Assembly: GCA_964465155.1 (NCBI GenBank)
Contig: CAYXIH010000002.1
Span: forward strand, 62,001-126,000
Reading direction: 5' to 3'
Length of the DNA stretch: 64,000 nucleotides
DNA from: Spiro-02 sp964465155
Lineage (GTDB): Bacteria; Spirochaetota; Spirochaetia; Sphaerochaetales; Sphaerochaetaceae
The position numbers and the translations under genes were made by a program. Under the pieces are notes generated by a model, which worked only from the letters and a program-made list of their open reading frames with translations, ran no database searches and was not told the origin of the DNA. Below are positions 34,713 through 43,539 of this stretch, piece by piece. Numbering within the stretch: the stretch's first letter is position 1; the number at the start of each line of letters is the position of its first letter.

Positions 34713-35267
34713 ATGTCTCAGACAACCAAGCGGGCCTTGGAGGCCTCTTTGAAGAATTTGCTGCTGGTCAAGCCATTGGACAAGATCACCATCAACGACA
34801 TCGCCGATGACTGTGGCATCAACCGCATGACATTCTACTACCACTTCCGTGATATCTATGACCTGGTGGAGTGGTCCTGCATGGAGGACTCAAAGAGGGC
34901 CCTGGAGGGGAAGAAGACCTATGATACCTGGCAAGAGGGGTTTTTGCAGATATTCGAGGCGGTGAAGAAAAACAAACCCTTCATCATGAACGTATACCGG
35001 TCGGTCAGCCGGGAGCAGGTGGAGCGGTACCTCCATGACGTGACCTTCGACTTGTTGATGGGAGTCGTACGCGAGCAAGCCGCCGAGATGCGTGTCCCCG
35101 AGGAGGAACAACAATTCATTGCAGACTTCTACAAATATGCATTCGTGGGCCTGATGCTCGATTGGATCCGCAACGACATGGAGGTCGATCCCCATGAGAT
35201 CATCGAGCGCCTGGGGCGCGTGATGCAGGGAAACATCGGCCGTGCACTGCAGGCAAACCAAATCTGA
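34713..35267 (+). CDS. TetR family transcriptional regulator
   Basis: 184 aa. The N-terminal helix-turn-helix reads ITINDIADDCGINRMTFYYHFRDIYDLVEW (25-54), a clear TetR domain. The all-helical C-terminal part resembles the DhaS/TetR_C_8 type. A GAGAGG site precedes the ATG. It lies between a divergent flavin reductase gene and the oleate hydratase gene, both plausible targets. Many oleate hydratase genes are controlled by fatty-acid-responsive regulators, so a lipid ligand is possible. Confidence 0.88.
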   Translation: MSQTTKRALEASLKNLLLVKPLDKITINDIADDCGINRMTFYYHFRDIYDLVEWSCMEDSKRALEGKKTYDTWQEGFLQIFEAVKKNKPFIMNVYRSVSREQVERYLHDVTFDLLMGVVREQAAEMRVPEEEQQFIADFYKYAFVGLMLDWIRNDMEVDPHEIIERLGRVMQGNIGRALQANQI

Positions 35268-35283
35268 AGGTGTTAGTATATAC

Positions 35284-35332
35284 ATCAATGTCAGGCAAAT
35301 GATGAAACTTTCATCAAGCCCAAAACATTGAT
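35284..35332 (+). promoter_or_regulatory. Nested dyads upstream of oleate hydratase
   Basis: ATCAATGT (35284-35291) pairs with ACATTGAT (35325-35332), enclosing a perfect GATGAAA-C-TTTCATC dyad (35301-35315). It may be an operator, or the terminator/leader of the tetR unit. Further down, CTCCTG near 35345 can pair with CAGGAG of the ohyA ribosome-binding site. Confidence 0.4.
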
Positions 35333-35408
35333 TATTGTTCCCGTCTCCTGCCTGGATCTACCCTTTGGCTCGTCGGAGGAAGAACTCCGGCGACCAGGAG
35401 GTCATACA

Positions 35409-37184
35409 ATGTATTATTCAAGTGGGAACTATGAAGCGTTTGCAAAGCCTGAGAAACCCAGGGGGGTTGATCATAAGTCTGCGTATCTGATCGGAAGTGG
35501 CCTTGCCTCGTTGGCGGCAGCTTGTTTTCTCGTTCGTGATGCCCAGATGCCCGGCTCGCATATCCACATCCTTGAGAAAGGCACCCAGGCAGGTGGTGCC
35601 TTGGATGGAGGCCAGCTGCAGCATGTCGGGTATGTGATGCGCGGAGGCAGGGAGATGGACAACCATTTCGAGTGCATGTGGGACCTGTTCCGCTCCATCC
35701 CATCCATCGAGACCGACGGGGTGAGCATCCTTGACGAGTACTACTGGCTGAACAAGCACGACCCCAACAGCTCCTTGTGCCGTGCGACGGAGAAACAAGG
35801 CCAGGATGCCCATACCGAGAACAAGTTCAACCTCTCGGACGAAGGCGCCATGCAGATCATGAAGCTGTTCATGACCCCGGACGACCAACTGCAGGGAGTC
35901 AAGATGACCGACATCTTCGACCAAGAGGTGTTCAACACCAACTTCTGGATGTACTGGCGCACTATGTTCGCCTTCAAAGATGACCAGAGTGCCCTTGAGA
36001 TGAAGCGGTACATGCAGCGCTACATCCACCACATTGGTGGGCTGCCCGACTTTACTGCCTTGCGGTTCACCAAGTACAACCAATATGAGTCAATGGTGTT
36101 GCCGATGGTGAAGTACCTGCAGGACCACGGCGTACAGTTCCATTACAACACCACTGTGACCAACGTGGTGTTCGACATCAACGGCAATCGCAAGGTGGCC
36201 AAGGAAATTGAGTACCAGTATGATGGCAAGGAGGGGAGCATTGGGCTGACCGAGGACGACCTGGTGTTCTTCACCAACGGGTCCAACGTGGAGAACTCCA
36301 CCTACGGTTCTCAAGACACTCCATGTGGCAAGGATTTTGAGATACACCAAGGAGGATCGTTCGACCTGTGGAGGAAGATTGCACTGCAAGATCCTGCTTT
36401 CGGTCGCCCCGATGCATTCTGCATGGATCCTGAGGATAGCTGCTGGGTCAGTGCCACGGTCAATACCCTGGACGAGAAGATACTCCCGTATATCCGCAAG
36501 GTCTGCAGGCGAGACCCGCTGAGCGGCAAGGTGGTCACCGGAGGCATCGTCACGGTCAAGGATTCCAGATGGTTGCTGAGCTGGACGATCAACCGGCAAC
36601 CACAGTTCCGCAACCAGCCAAAGGGGCAGGTGCTCGTATGGCTGTACGGAATGTTCTCCGATGTCCCCGGTGATTTCATCAAGAAGCCAATGACCGAGTG
36701 CACCGGCATGGAGATCTGCGAGGAGTGGCTGTACCATCTTGGCGTCCCAACCGACCAGATAGAGAAACTGGCCCGCGAAAGCGCCAACACCGTCAGTGTC
36801 ATGATGCCCTTCGCAAGTGCCTACTTCCAGCCACGCTGCGATGGTGACCGCCCACAGGTCGTTCCCCAGGGGTCTGTCAACTTTGCATGTATCGGCAACT
36901 TTGCAGAAACTCCCAGGGACACGGTTTTTACCACCGAGTATTCGATTCGCACTGCCATGGAGGCCGTCTATACACTGTTGGATGTCGACAGGGGCATCCC
37001 GGAGGTATGGGGCAGCGTCTATGACGTGCGCGACTTGCTCAATGCCACGGTGCAGATGCGCGACGGGAAACCAGTGACCGACATGGACCTGGACATCAAG
37101 CAGAAGCTGCTGGTCAAGGACCTCCTGAGGAAACTCAAGGGAACGGAGGCGCTGAACCTCCTGCAGGAACACCACGTGATCTGA
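35409..37184 (+). CDS. ohyA: Oleate hydratase (myosin-cross-reactive antigen family)
   Basis: 591 aa, the family size. The FAD-binding fold begins AYLIGSGLASLAAACFLVRD, followed by the conserved GGREMDNHFECMWDLF and later MPFASAYFQPRCDGDRP and NFACIGNFAETPRDTVFTTEYS. The enzyme adds water to the cis-9 double bond of oleate and related unsaturated fatty acids to give 10-hydroxy fatty acids, detoxifying them. ATG 35409 follows AGGAGG by 7 nt. It is downstream of a TetR regulator that probably controls it. Confidence 0.95.
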   Translation: MYYSSGNYEAFAKPEKPRGVDHKSAYLIGSGLASLAAACFLVRDAQMPGSHIHILEKGTQAGGALDGGQLQHVGYVMRGGREMDNHFECMWDLFRSIPSIETDGVSILDEYYWLNKHDPNSSLCRATEKQGQDAHTENKFNLSDEGAMQIMKLFMTPDDQLQGVKMTDIFDQEVFNTNFWMYWRTMFAFKDDQSALEMKRYMQRYIHHIGGLPDFTALRFTKYNQYESMVLPMVKYLQDHGVQFHYNTTVTNVVFDINGNRKVAKEIEYQYDGKEGSIGLTEDDLVFFTNGSNVENSTYGSQDTPCGKDFEIHQGGSFDLWRKIALQDPAFGRPDAFCMDPEDSCWVSATVNTLDEKILPYIRKVCRRDPLSGKVVTGGIVTVKDSRWLLSWTINRQPQFRNQPKGQVLVWLYGMFSDVPGDFIKKPMTECTGMEICEEWLYHLGVPTDQIEKLARESANTVSVMMPFASAYFQPRCDGDRPQVVPQGSVNFACIGNFAETPRDTVFTTEYSIRTAMEAVYTLLDVDRGIPEVWGSVYDVRDLLNATVQMRDGKPVTDMDLDIKQKLLVKDLLRKLKGTEALNLLQEHHVI

Positions 37185-37196
37185 CATCCCATATCT

Positions 37197-37226
37197 GGGG
37201 GGCAAGGCATTGTTGGTCTTGCCCCC
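37197..37226 (+). terminator. Terminator after oleate hydratase
   Basis: GGGGGCAAG pairs with CTTGCCCCC over an 11-nt loop, followed by a pyrimidine-rich tract TCTCTGTTCTCT. Confidence 0.75.
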
Positions 37227-37383
37227 TCTCTGTTCTCTCCCCAAAAAAATGGATATATTGTGCAATAACTGCACATCATGCAAAACAACGTACCGGATTT
37301 TCTCACTGGATTTGGTCATATAAGCCAATACGTCTGGTGGGATTTCCCACTGGTTGCATGATGTGGCTGCCGATTTCGGCTGG

Positions 37384-37423
37384 TTTTGTGAAGATATTGT
37401 GTATTTTGTGAATAAGATTCACA
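37384..37423 (+). promoter_or_regulatory. Candidate activator-binding sites upstream of the sigma-54 promoter
   Basis: Two direct repeats TTTTGTGAA (37384-37392 and 37404-37412) are 20 bp apart. The second overlaps the perfect dyad TGTGAAT-AAG-ATTCACA (37407-37423). They lie close upstream of the -24/-12 element, as expected for an enhancer-binding response regulator. Confidence 0.5.
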
Positions 37424-37436
37424 CACAGGTTGAGAT

Positions 37437-37452
37437 TGGTCTGCTTTTTGCA
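37437..37452 (+). promoter_or_regulatory. Sigma-54 (-24/-12) promoter of the efflux operon
   Basis: TTGGTCTGCTTTTTGCA has the invariant GG (37438-37439) and GC (37450-37451) exactly 10 bp apart, and TTTTTGCA at the -12 end. The expected start of transcription is about 20 nt before ATG 37484. The operon ends with a sigma-54 activator. Confidence 0.65.
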
Positions 37453-37483
37453 CATCATTGTTGATGTAATGAGAGGTACTGCA

Positions 37484-38977
37484 ATGAATCCATTGAGGAA
37501 GCACGCCGGCCGGGCAATCTGTGTCGCCCTCGCCTTGTGCGCCGCGGCCCCGCTTGCCGCCATAGACTTGAATGACCTGATGACCCTTGCCAAGCAGAAC
37601 AGCACACAGCTGCAAACCTATGCTCTGACACGCAAGAACAGTGAGCTGACCAACGAATTGACCAAGGTTGAGGACACGGTCTCCGTATCCGTCTCCAGCG
37701 GCAATGCCACGGTGAAGGTCAACCCAGAGACAACAGCCAAGGTGCAGGGCGTCACCGTGACGATCCCCAGCAACGTATCCACCTCCGTCTCCCCCGAAGT
37801 CACCATCGGCATCCCCGTGCCCAACAGCACCAACAAGACCACCATCTCCATTGGGATGCCCACCAGCATGACCTTCTCCAGCGACGATTCACAGGAGTAT
37901 TCGGTCACCCCCACTATTGGAGCATCCCATTCCTTCACCTTTGGGAACACCGGTGACGACCGTTCTGACTTGCTCTACTCCCAGAACGTCTTGATGATGG
38001 ACATGACCTATGCCAGCAACATCCTGACGTTCGAGAACCAGGTCTATGCAAAGATCTCCTCCATACTCTCCATGGAGCAGCAGATCCGCACCGCCAGCAA
38101 GAACATCGCCGACTTGGAGCTGTCCATCAGCAATGCGCTGACACTGGGAACCTACACCAAGGATTCGGTGGCATACCTGAGCAAGGAACTGAGCCTCAAC
38201 TCCCTGCAGAACAACCTGCGCTTGCTGCAGCTCAACTACAAGAACCAACTGGACCAGTTCAAGCTCTTCACCGGGCAGGACTACGAGCAGGTCACCGGCA
38301 TCCGCAAGGCGACCCTGACGATGAACCCGCTGTCCAACGGCAACACCAACGTAGTGCTCGCCCAGCTGGCGCTGGAGGTTGCACAGGAGAACCTGAAGAT
38401 CGAGCAGGCAACCCTGACCAATCGCAGCCTGTTGGTCAACGGCTCCATAGGAGTCCCGGTGACCACGAACGTGGCGTCAGGAGCCAATTCGAACACCACG
38501 TCAATGACCATTGGCGCAGGTGCCACCTACTCGGGGTCCAACTTCTCCGCCGGTGCATCGACATCCATGGACTACAATATCACCAGCAACAAGTTTACAC
38601 CGTCGGTGACCATATCAGGCAAATGGACAAACAATGCCAATGCCACCAGCACCGTGCTCAAGCTCCAGCAGTTGGAGAACAAGGTGCTCCAGGCACAGAT
38701 CACCTACAATGACGAGTTGCTCTCCTACAACACCAGCGCCGTCTCGCTGCAGAGCGACATCGAGGACTGGAACCTGAAGGTGGTGCAGCTGCAGAACCAG
38801 ATGGACTACGACCAGCAGGTCCTGCTGCAGAAGCAGGAGCTCCTGAAGATAGGGCTCGGCAAGCAGTCGGACGTCGACGCAGCCCAATTTACTGTGGATG
38901 ACAATCAATTTGACTATGCGCGGCTGTTGCTTGACGGGTTGGTACTCGAAAACAAGATCCGCATGTTGCAACTGTAA
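37484..38977 (+). CDS. TolC-family outer-membrane efflux protein
   Basis: 497 aa. A signal peptide of about 30 residues ends PLAAIDL. The mature protein shows the TolC layout of two long coiled-coil helical segments (about 160-260 and 395-495, rich in Leu, Gln, Asn) separated by beta segments, but the barrel-type inserts rich in Thr, Ser and Val are long. GLGKQSDVDAAQFTVDDNQ near the end is the common TolC tail. ATG 37484 follows GAGAGG by 7 nt; ATG 37469 is possible. First gene of a six-gene export and regulation operon. Confidence 0.82.
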   Translation: MNPLRKHAGRAICVALALCAAAPLAAIDLNDLMTLAKQNSTQLQTYALTRKNSELTNELTKVEDTVSVSVSSGNATVKVNPETTAKVQGVTVTIPSNVSTSVSPEVTIGIPVPNSTNKTTISIGMPTSMTFSSDDSQEYSVTPTIGASHSFTFGNTGDDRSDLLYSQNVLMMDMTYASNILTFENQVYAKISSILSMEQQIRTASKNIADLELSISNALTLGTYTKDSVAYLSKELSLNSLQNNLRLLQLNYKNQLDQFKLFTGQDYEQVTGIRKATLTMNPLSNGNTNVVLAQLALEVAQENLKIEQATLTNRSLLVNGSIGVPVTTNVASGANSNTTSMTIGAGATYSGSNFSAGASTSMDYNITSNKFTPSVTISGKWTNNANATSTVLKLQQLENKVLQAQITYNDELLSYNTSAVSLQSDIEDWNLKVVQLQNQMDYDQQVLLQKQELLKIGLGKQSDVDAAQFTVDDNQFDYARLLLDGLVLENKIRMLQL

Positions 38978-38990
38978 CTGAACAAGGAGC

Positions 38991-40169
38991 ATGAGACACA
39001 CGATGTTCAACAAGAAAGAGAAACGCAAAGAGTCCGCGGCAGCGGTCAATACAGAAGACCAGGTCCGCAACGCGCTCAAGAAAAAGCTCGCAAAGCAGCG
39101 GGTCAAGAAGATCATCACCTGGGTGGTCGTAATCGTGGTGGTTGTCGGAGGAATGTTCCTCTACAACTTCTACAAGGACAACGGCCGCTTCCCCTGGTCG
39201 GAGGCAAAGAGCGCTGTCTCCATGGTGCAGATGGTGGAGGAGAAGGTCTACGAGAGCACCTACAACACCGCCATCGACTTGTCAGGATACGTTGCACCGT
39301 TTGACCAGCAGAAGGTCAACTTCCGCTCCACCGGCGCCATTACCGGTGTCTACGTGGTGGAAGGACAGGCGGTCAAGAAAGGTGACTTGCTGGTGACCAT
39401 CGACGACACCAGCCAGCAGTATACGGTGGCCAACCTCGAGAGCCAGATAGAACAGGCACAGCTGGAGGGGAGCGCCCGCTCGCTGAAGCTGCTTGAGCTG
39501 CAAAAGCAAGCTGCCCAGAACAACCTGGAGTACACCAAGAGCTTTGCCAACTTCGATGGCGTCGTAGCATCGGTGGCAGTCTCGGCGGGTGACTACTTCG
39601 AGGCAGGCAGCTCGGCCATGACCATCATCGACCGCAGCAAGCTCAAGGCGACCGTTGAGATCGACGAGATCGACATGCAGTACGTCAAGCTCGGTCAGGA
39701 GGCCGTGCTGACCTTCGACGCAATGCCCGGTACCACCATAACGGCAGTTGTCTCCTATATCCCCATGATCGGGCGCTACACCAACCAAGGCATCGGTGTC
39801 ATGGATGTGGAGATCACCATCGACAACCCACCAGCGGGAATCTTCCCCGGCTATACCTTCGAAGGGACGATCAACGTAGAGGGTGAGGTCGCCATGACAT
39901 TGGTTCCCCAGTCAGCCGTGACAACCCGCCGTGGCGTGAGCACCGTCGAGAAGAAGCTCCCCGACGGAACGACCAAGACCACCACCATCACCGTCAAGTA
40001 CCTGGGTGAAGGGCTGTGCCAGGTCCTCACCGGTGACCTCAAGGCAGGTGACATCGTCATGGTCAAGAAATCGGCGCTCTCTTCCGACACCACCGCCATG
40101 ATGGTGAACATGAGCATGTCCACCGACATGAGTCCCGAGCCACCTTCCGGTGGACCGGGCATGCGATAG
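38991..40169 (+). CDS. Periplasmic adaptor (membrane-fusion) protein of an export system
   Basis: 392 aa. A basic cytoplasmic start is followed by one membrane helix (IITWVVVIVVVVGGMFLY, about 42-59). The lipoyl/barrel-sandwich halves are GAITGVYVVEGQAVKKGDLL and FDGVVASVAVSAGDYFEAG, with a short coiled-coil hairpin between them, and beta-barrel and membrane-proximal domains follow. It matches MacA-type adaptors. Start uncertain: ATG 38991 is 1 nt after AAGGAGC and ATG 39003 is 13 nt after it. It bridges the inner-membrane ABC proteins and the TolC-like channel. Confidence 0.88.
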   Translation: MRHTMFNKKEKRKESAAAVNTEDQVRNALKKKLAKQRVKKIITWVVVIVVVVGGMFLYNFYKDNGRFPWSEAKSAVSMVQMVEEKVYESTYNTAIDLSGYVAPFDQQKVNFRSTGAITGVYVVEGQAVKKGDLLVTIDDTSQQYTVANLESQIEQAQLEGSARSLKLLELQKQAAQNNLEYTKSFANFDGVVASVAVSAGDYFEAGSSAMTIIDRSKLKATVEIDEIDMQYVKLGQEAVLTFDAMPGTTITAVVSYIPMIGRYTNQGIGVMDVEITIDNPPAGIFPGYTFEGTINVEGEVAMTLVPQSAVTTRRGVSTVEKKLPDGTTKTTTITVKYLGEGLCQVLTGDLKAGDIVMVKKSALSSDTTAMMVNMSMSTDMSPEPPSGGPGMR

Positions 40170-40185
40170 GCAAGGGGCAGCAACA

Positions 40186-40935
40186 ATGGTAGTGGAATAT
40201 ATCAAGGCTGACGAAAGCGTACCAGAGCAGCGTATCATCACCGATACGCTGGTGCGCCCCGTTGGCAAGGAAGTGATCACCCTCAGGGACGTCAAGAGAT
40301 ACTTCATCGTAGGTGATTTTGTCGTCAAGGCCCTGGACGGGGTGAGCCTCTCCATCCATGAAGGGGAGTTCACCGCGATCATGGGGCCCTCTGGCTCGGG
40401 CAAGTCGACGATGATGAACCTCATCGGATGCCTGGACACCCCCACCAGCGGTGACGTTTCCATCGATGGTGAGGATACCTCTGGACTCAATGAAGCTGAG
40501 CTGGCCTACATACGCAACCAAAAGGTAGGGTTTGTGTTCCAGCAGTTCAACCTGCTGGGCAAGCTCTCCGCATTGGAGAATGTCGTCACACCGCTGCTGT
40601 ATGCGGGAGTGTCGGTGCGCGAGCGGCGCGAACGGGCCATGACCGCCTTGGAGCGGGTAGGGCTTGCCGACCGCGTCAAACACCGGCCCAACGAGCTTTC
40701 CGGTGGCCAGAAGCAGCGCGTGGCAATTGCCCGCGCACTGGTGAACAACCCGGCTATCCTGCTGGCTGACGAACCGACCGGGGCATTGGACTCGACCACC
40801 GGCAACCAGATCATGGAGCTGTTCGAGGAACTCAACAGCGAAGGCCGCACCGTGGTGTTCGTCACCCACGACCGGGAACTGGGGATGCGCTGCAGGCGTC
40901 AGATCCGCATCCGTGACGGAAGATTGGAGGAATAG
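40186..40935 (+). CDS. ABC transporter ATPase (MacB/LolD type)
   Basis: 249 aa. Walker A is GPSGSGKS, the signature is LSGGQKQR and Walker B is ILLADEPTGALD, with the H-loop in VTHD. The sequence is of the MacB/LolD/FtsE group (VGFVFQQFNLLGKLSALENV). ATG 40186 follows AAGGGG; it has a 35-residue N-terminal extension before the ATPase core. It lies between the adaptor and the permease and powers their export function. Confidence 0.95.
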   Translation: MVVEYIKADESVPEQRIITDTLVRPVGKEVITLRDVKRYFIVGDFVVKALDGVSLSIHEGEFTAIMGPSGSGKSTMMNLIGCLDTPTSGDVSIDGEDTSGLNEAELAYIRNQKVGFVFQQFNLLGKLSALENVVTPLLYAGVSVRERRERAMTALERVGLADRVKHRPNELSGGQKQRVAIARALVNNPAILLADEPTGALDSTTGNQIMELFEELNSEGRTVVFVTHDRELGMRCRRQIRIRDGRLEE

Positions 40936-40936
40936 G

Positions 40937-42118
40937 ATGTTCATCGAGAATATCAAGCTGGCATTTGCCGCAATGCGTGGAAACAAGCTGCGCACCGTCC
41001 TGTCGCTGCTGGGGATCATCATCGGCGTCGGATCGGTCGTTGCAATCCTGACATTGGGACAAAGCGCCACATCCAGCATCACCGACTCCATATCGTCCGG
41101 TGGGCTGAACATGGTCTCCGTCTACCCTGTCTCCAGCGAGAAGACGGCAAGCGTGTTCACCGAGAACTTTGGCGAGACGATCATGCGCAACGTCGATGGA
41201 ATCTCCACGGTGCTGTCCCAGGTCTCCAGCAACGCAGTCATCCGCAACGGGCAGGACAAGACCACCGCTTCGGTAAATGGCGTTCCCTCATCCTATGCCG
41301 CAGTGGAGAACTACAATGCCGCCGAAGGCAATTTCTTCACCGCGGAGGACAACATCTACCGGCGACAGGTCATTGTCCTGGGAGCTACGGTCGCAGAGAA
41401 ACTCTTCCCCTATGGCGATGCAGTGGGCCAATACGTGAGCCTCTTCCGCACCCAGGCAAAGAGCTATCTGGTCGTTGGCGTGATGGAGAAGAAGGATGCC
41501 TCCTTCTCCGGATCGTATGACACCTCCGTCTTCATCCCCTACAACACCTACCAGCAGCGGTTCCGCAAGACCGCGACAGTCGGCACCTACATCATCGAGG
41601 TGGCGGACGAGAACAAGACGATCGCCGTCTCCGACGCGATCACAATCTACCTGGACAACCTGGTGGGAAGCGACGCATACAGCCTCTTCTCCCCAGCGAC
41701 CCTTGCCGAGATGGCAAACCAGATCACCAAGACCTTCAGCTCGTTCCTCGCCGCCATTGCCGCGATATCGCTGCTCGTCGGTGGCATCGGCATCATGAAC
41801 ATCATGCTGGTATCGGTAGCGGAGCGGACCAAGGAGATAGGCATACGAAAGGCCCTGGGGGCATCACCCACGACCATCCGTGGCCAATTCCTCTCCGAGG
41901 CGATCACCCTGACACTCATTGGCGGTGTGCTGGGAATCGTGCTGGGAGCTGCGATCAGCATGGCGATGACCAAGCTCGTGGGGTGGACGCTCCACCTGTC
42001 GTACTTCTCCTTTGCCCTGGCAATGGGATTCTCGATGGTCGTCGGTATCTTCTTTGGCTGGTATCCCGCCATGAAGGCCGCAAAGCTTGATCCAATCGAG
42101 GCATTGAACTACGAGTGA
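40937..42118 (+). CDS. ABC transporter permease (MacB/FtsX type)
   Basis: 393 aa. It has one N-terminal helix (RTVLSLLGIIIGVGSVVAILTL), a periplasmic MacB_PCD domain (about 50-260) and three C-terminal helices with the FtsX signature ERTKEIGIRKALGASPTTIRGQFL. GGAGG is 6 nt before ATG 40937. Together with the ATPase, adaptor and TolC-like protein it forms a complete tripartite exporter. MacB-type systems use mechanotransmission to expel macrolides, peptides or lipids; the substrate here is unknown. Confidence 0.93.
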   Translation: MFIENIKLAFAAMRGNKLRTVLSLLGIIIGVGSVVAILTLGQSATSSITDSISSGGLNMVSVYPVSSEKTASVFTENFGETIMRNVDGISTVLSQVSSNAVIRNGQDKTTASVNGVPSSYAAVENYNAAEGNFFTAEDNIYRRQVIVLGATVAEKLFPYGDAVGQYVSLFRTQAKSYLVVGVMEKKDASFSGSYDTSVFIPYNTYQQRFRKTATVGTYIIEVADENKTIAVSDAITIYLDNLVGSDAYSLFSPATLAEMANQITKTFSSFLAAIAAISLLVGGIGIMNIMLVSVAERTKEIGIRKALGASPTTIRGQFLSEAITLTLIGGVLGIVLGAAISMAMTKLVGWTLHLSYFSFALAMGFSMVVGIFFGWYPAMKAAKLDPIEALNYE

Positions 42119-42177
42119 TGCTTGTGCCCAACTGACAGGGCGGTATACTATAGACGAACATTGGGAGAGAGACGGAC

Positions 42178-43539
42178 GTGAAGCAGCAGAAGGAACCAAA
42201 GAAACGGATGGGGGCGATAGCCGATGGCAAGGAGCCAGGATTCGTCATCTCCGGCATGATCTTCGCATTCCTGCTGCTGATCTGCCTGGTGCTGTTCCTC
42301 TCCTACAACATCTCCCAGACCGAGAACCTCAAGATCCAGATGCGGGCGGAGCGGGCGTTCAACTCGATCTACATCACCTTGTCCACCACCAACTCCTCCT
42401 TCGATGCCTATACGATCGCCAAGGCGACGCGGGTCATGCAGGAGGAGGGTGTCACGGCAATCGGCATCTACAAGGACAACGGCCGTTTCTCCTTTGGCCT
42501 GGGGCAAGCTCCCTATTCGCTGTCGCTTGAGCACCTGAAGATCCTTGAGGAGAGCACCGGTGACTCGCAGTCCGGTGTCCTTGCCTACAACAAGGAGACT
42601 GGGATGATCGAGTACCTGCGGTTCTCCCGGCAGATCATCCTGGACATCGGGACGTTCAGCTTCTCCGACGACAACCTGGTCAGCAACCCGGTGGAGTTTC
42701 CCAACATCCTCTACCTGCTGCTGGACGGGACGGCCTTCCACCGTCGCATGCTGATGGTCAAGGCGTTCAGCTTCTTCACCATCATGGCCATTGGAGTCTT
42801 CTTCCTGATGGTCCTCAACATCTACCGCAACAACCGCCAGTACCGTGAGAAGCTTGCCAAGCAGGAGAGTCTGGTCAACCTCGGTGAAGCTGCACGCACC
42901 CTGACGCATGAGATCAAGAACCCGCTCAGTGCAATCACCATCCAGATGGCACTGCTGAAGAAGATGCTCCCACCCCAGCACCGGGAGGAGCTGAAGGTGG
43001 TGGACCAGGAGGTCCAGCGCCTGATCCAGCTGACGAACAAAGTCAGCGACTTCCTGCGCAACCCCTTGGGAACCCCCGAGCGGATTGACCTGCCGCCATT
43101 CATCCACTCAATTGCAGACCGCTTCCCCATACCGGCGACGTTCGTTGCCGGGAGCATGAACCATGTGGAGGTCTCCTTCGATGCCGACAGGGCACGCTCG
43201 GTATTTGAGAACCTCATCAAGAACGCAATGGAAAGCTGCCAGGGGCGTGACCCACAGGTGGAAGTGGAGATTACTGTCGACAAACGCGACCATGTGCACG
43301 TATTTGTCCGTGACCGTGGCGACGGCATACCCGAAGGGGACGAGAAGAAGATCTTCGACCCCTTCTTTACAACGAAGATACACGGCTCGGGGATCGGCCT
43401 CTCGATCTCCAGCCAGTTCGTCAAGGCACGGGGAGGAAACATCCGGCTCTATCCCCGTGAAGGAGGGGGAACGGTGGCGGAGGTCATCCTCCCACGCTCC
43501 TTTGGCCATGTGAAGCCGGAATCCAAGCAAGGGGAATGA
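42178..43539 (+). CDS. Sensor histidine kinase (NtrB-like)
   Basis: 453 aa with a GTG start after GGGAGAGAG. Two membrane helices (22-42 and 195-215) enclose a periplasmic sensor domain of about 150 residues. The phosphoacceptor is H244 in LTHEIKNPL; the ATPase has an N box (FENLIKNAMES), a G1 box (DRGDGIP) and GSGIGLSI. No HAMP or PAS is evident between the second helix and the kinase. It ends 4 nt into the response-regulator gene. Its position in the exporter operon suggests it senses the export substrate or envelope stress. Confidence 0.93.
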   Translation: MKQQKEPKKRMGAIADGKEPGFVISGMIFAFLLLICLVLFLSYNISQTENLKIQMRAERAFNSIYITLSTTNSSFDAYTIAKATRVMQEEGVTAIGIYKDNGRFSFGLGQAPYSLSLEHLKILEESTGDSQSGVLAYNKETGMIEYLRFSRQIILDIGTFSFSDDNLVSNPVEFPNILYLLLDGTAFHRRMLMVKAFSFFTIMAIGVFFLMVLNIYRNNRQYREKLAKQESLVNLGEAARTLTHEIKNPLSAITIQMALLKKMLPPQHREELKVVDQEVQRLIQLTNKVSDFLRNPLGTPERIDLPPFIHSIADRFPIPATFVAGSMNHVEVSFDADRARSVFENLIKNAMESCQGRDPQVEVEITVDKRDHVHVFVRDRGDGIPEGDEKKIFDPFFTTKIHGSGIGLSISSQFVKARGGNIRLYPREGGGTVAEVILPRSFGHVKPESKQGE

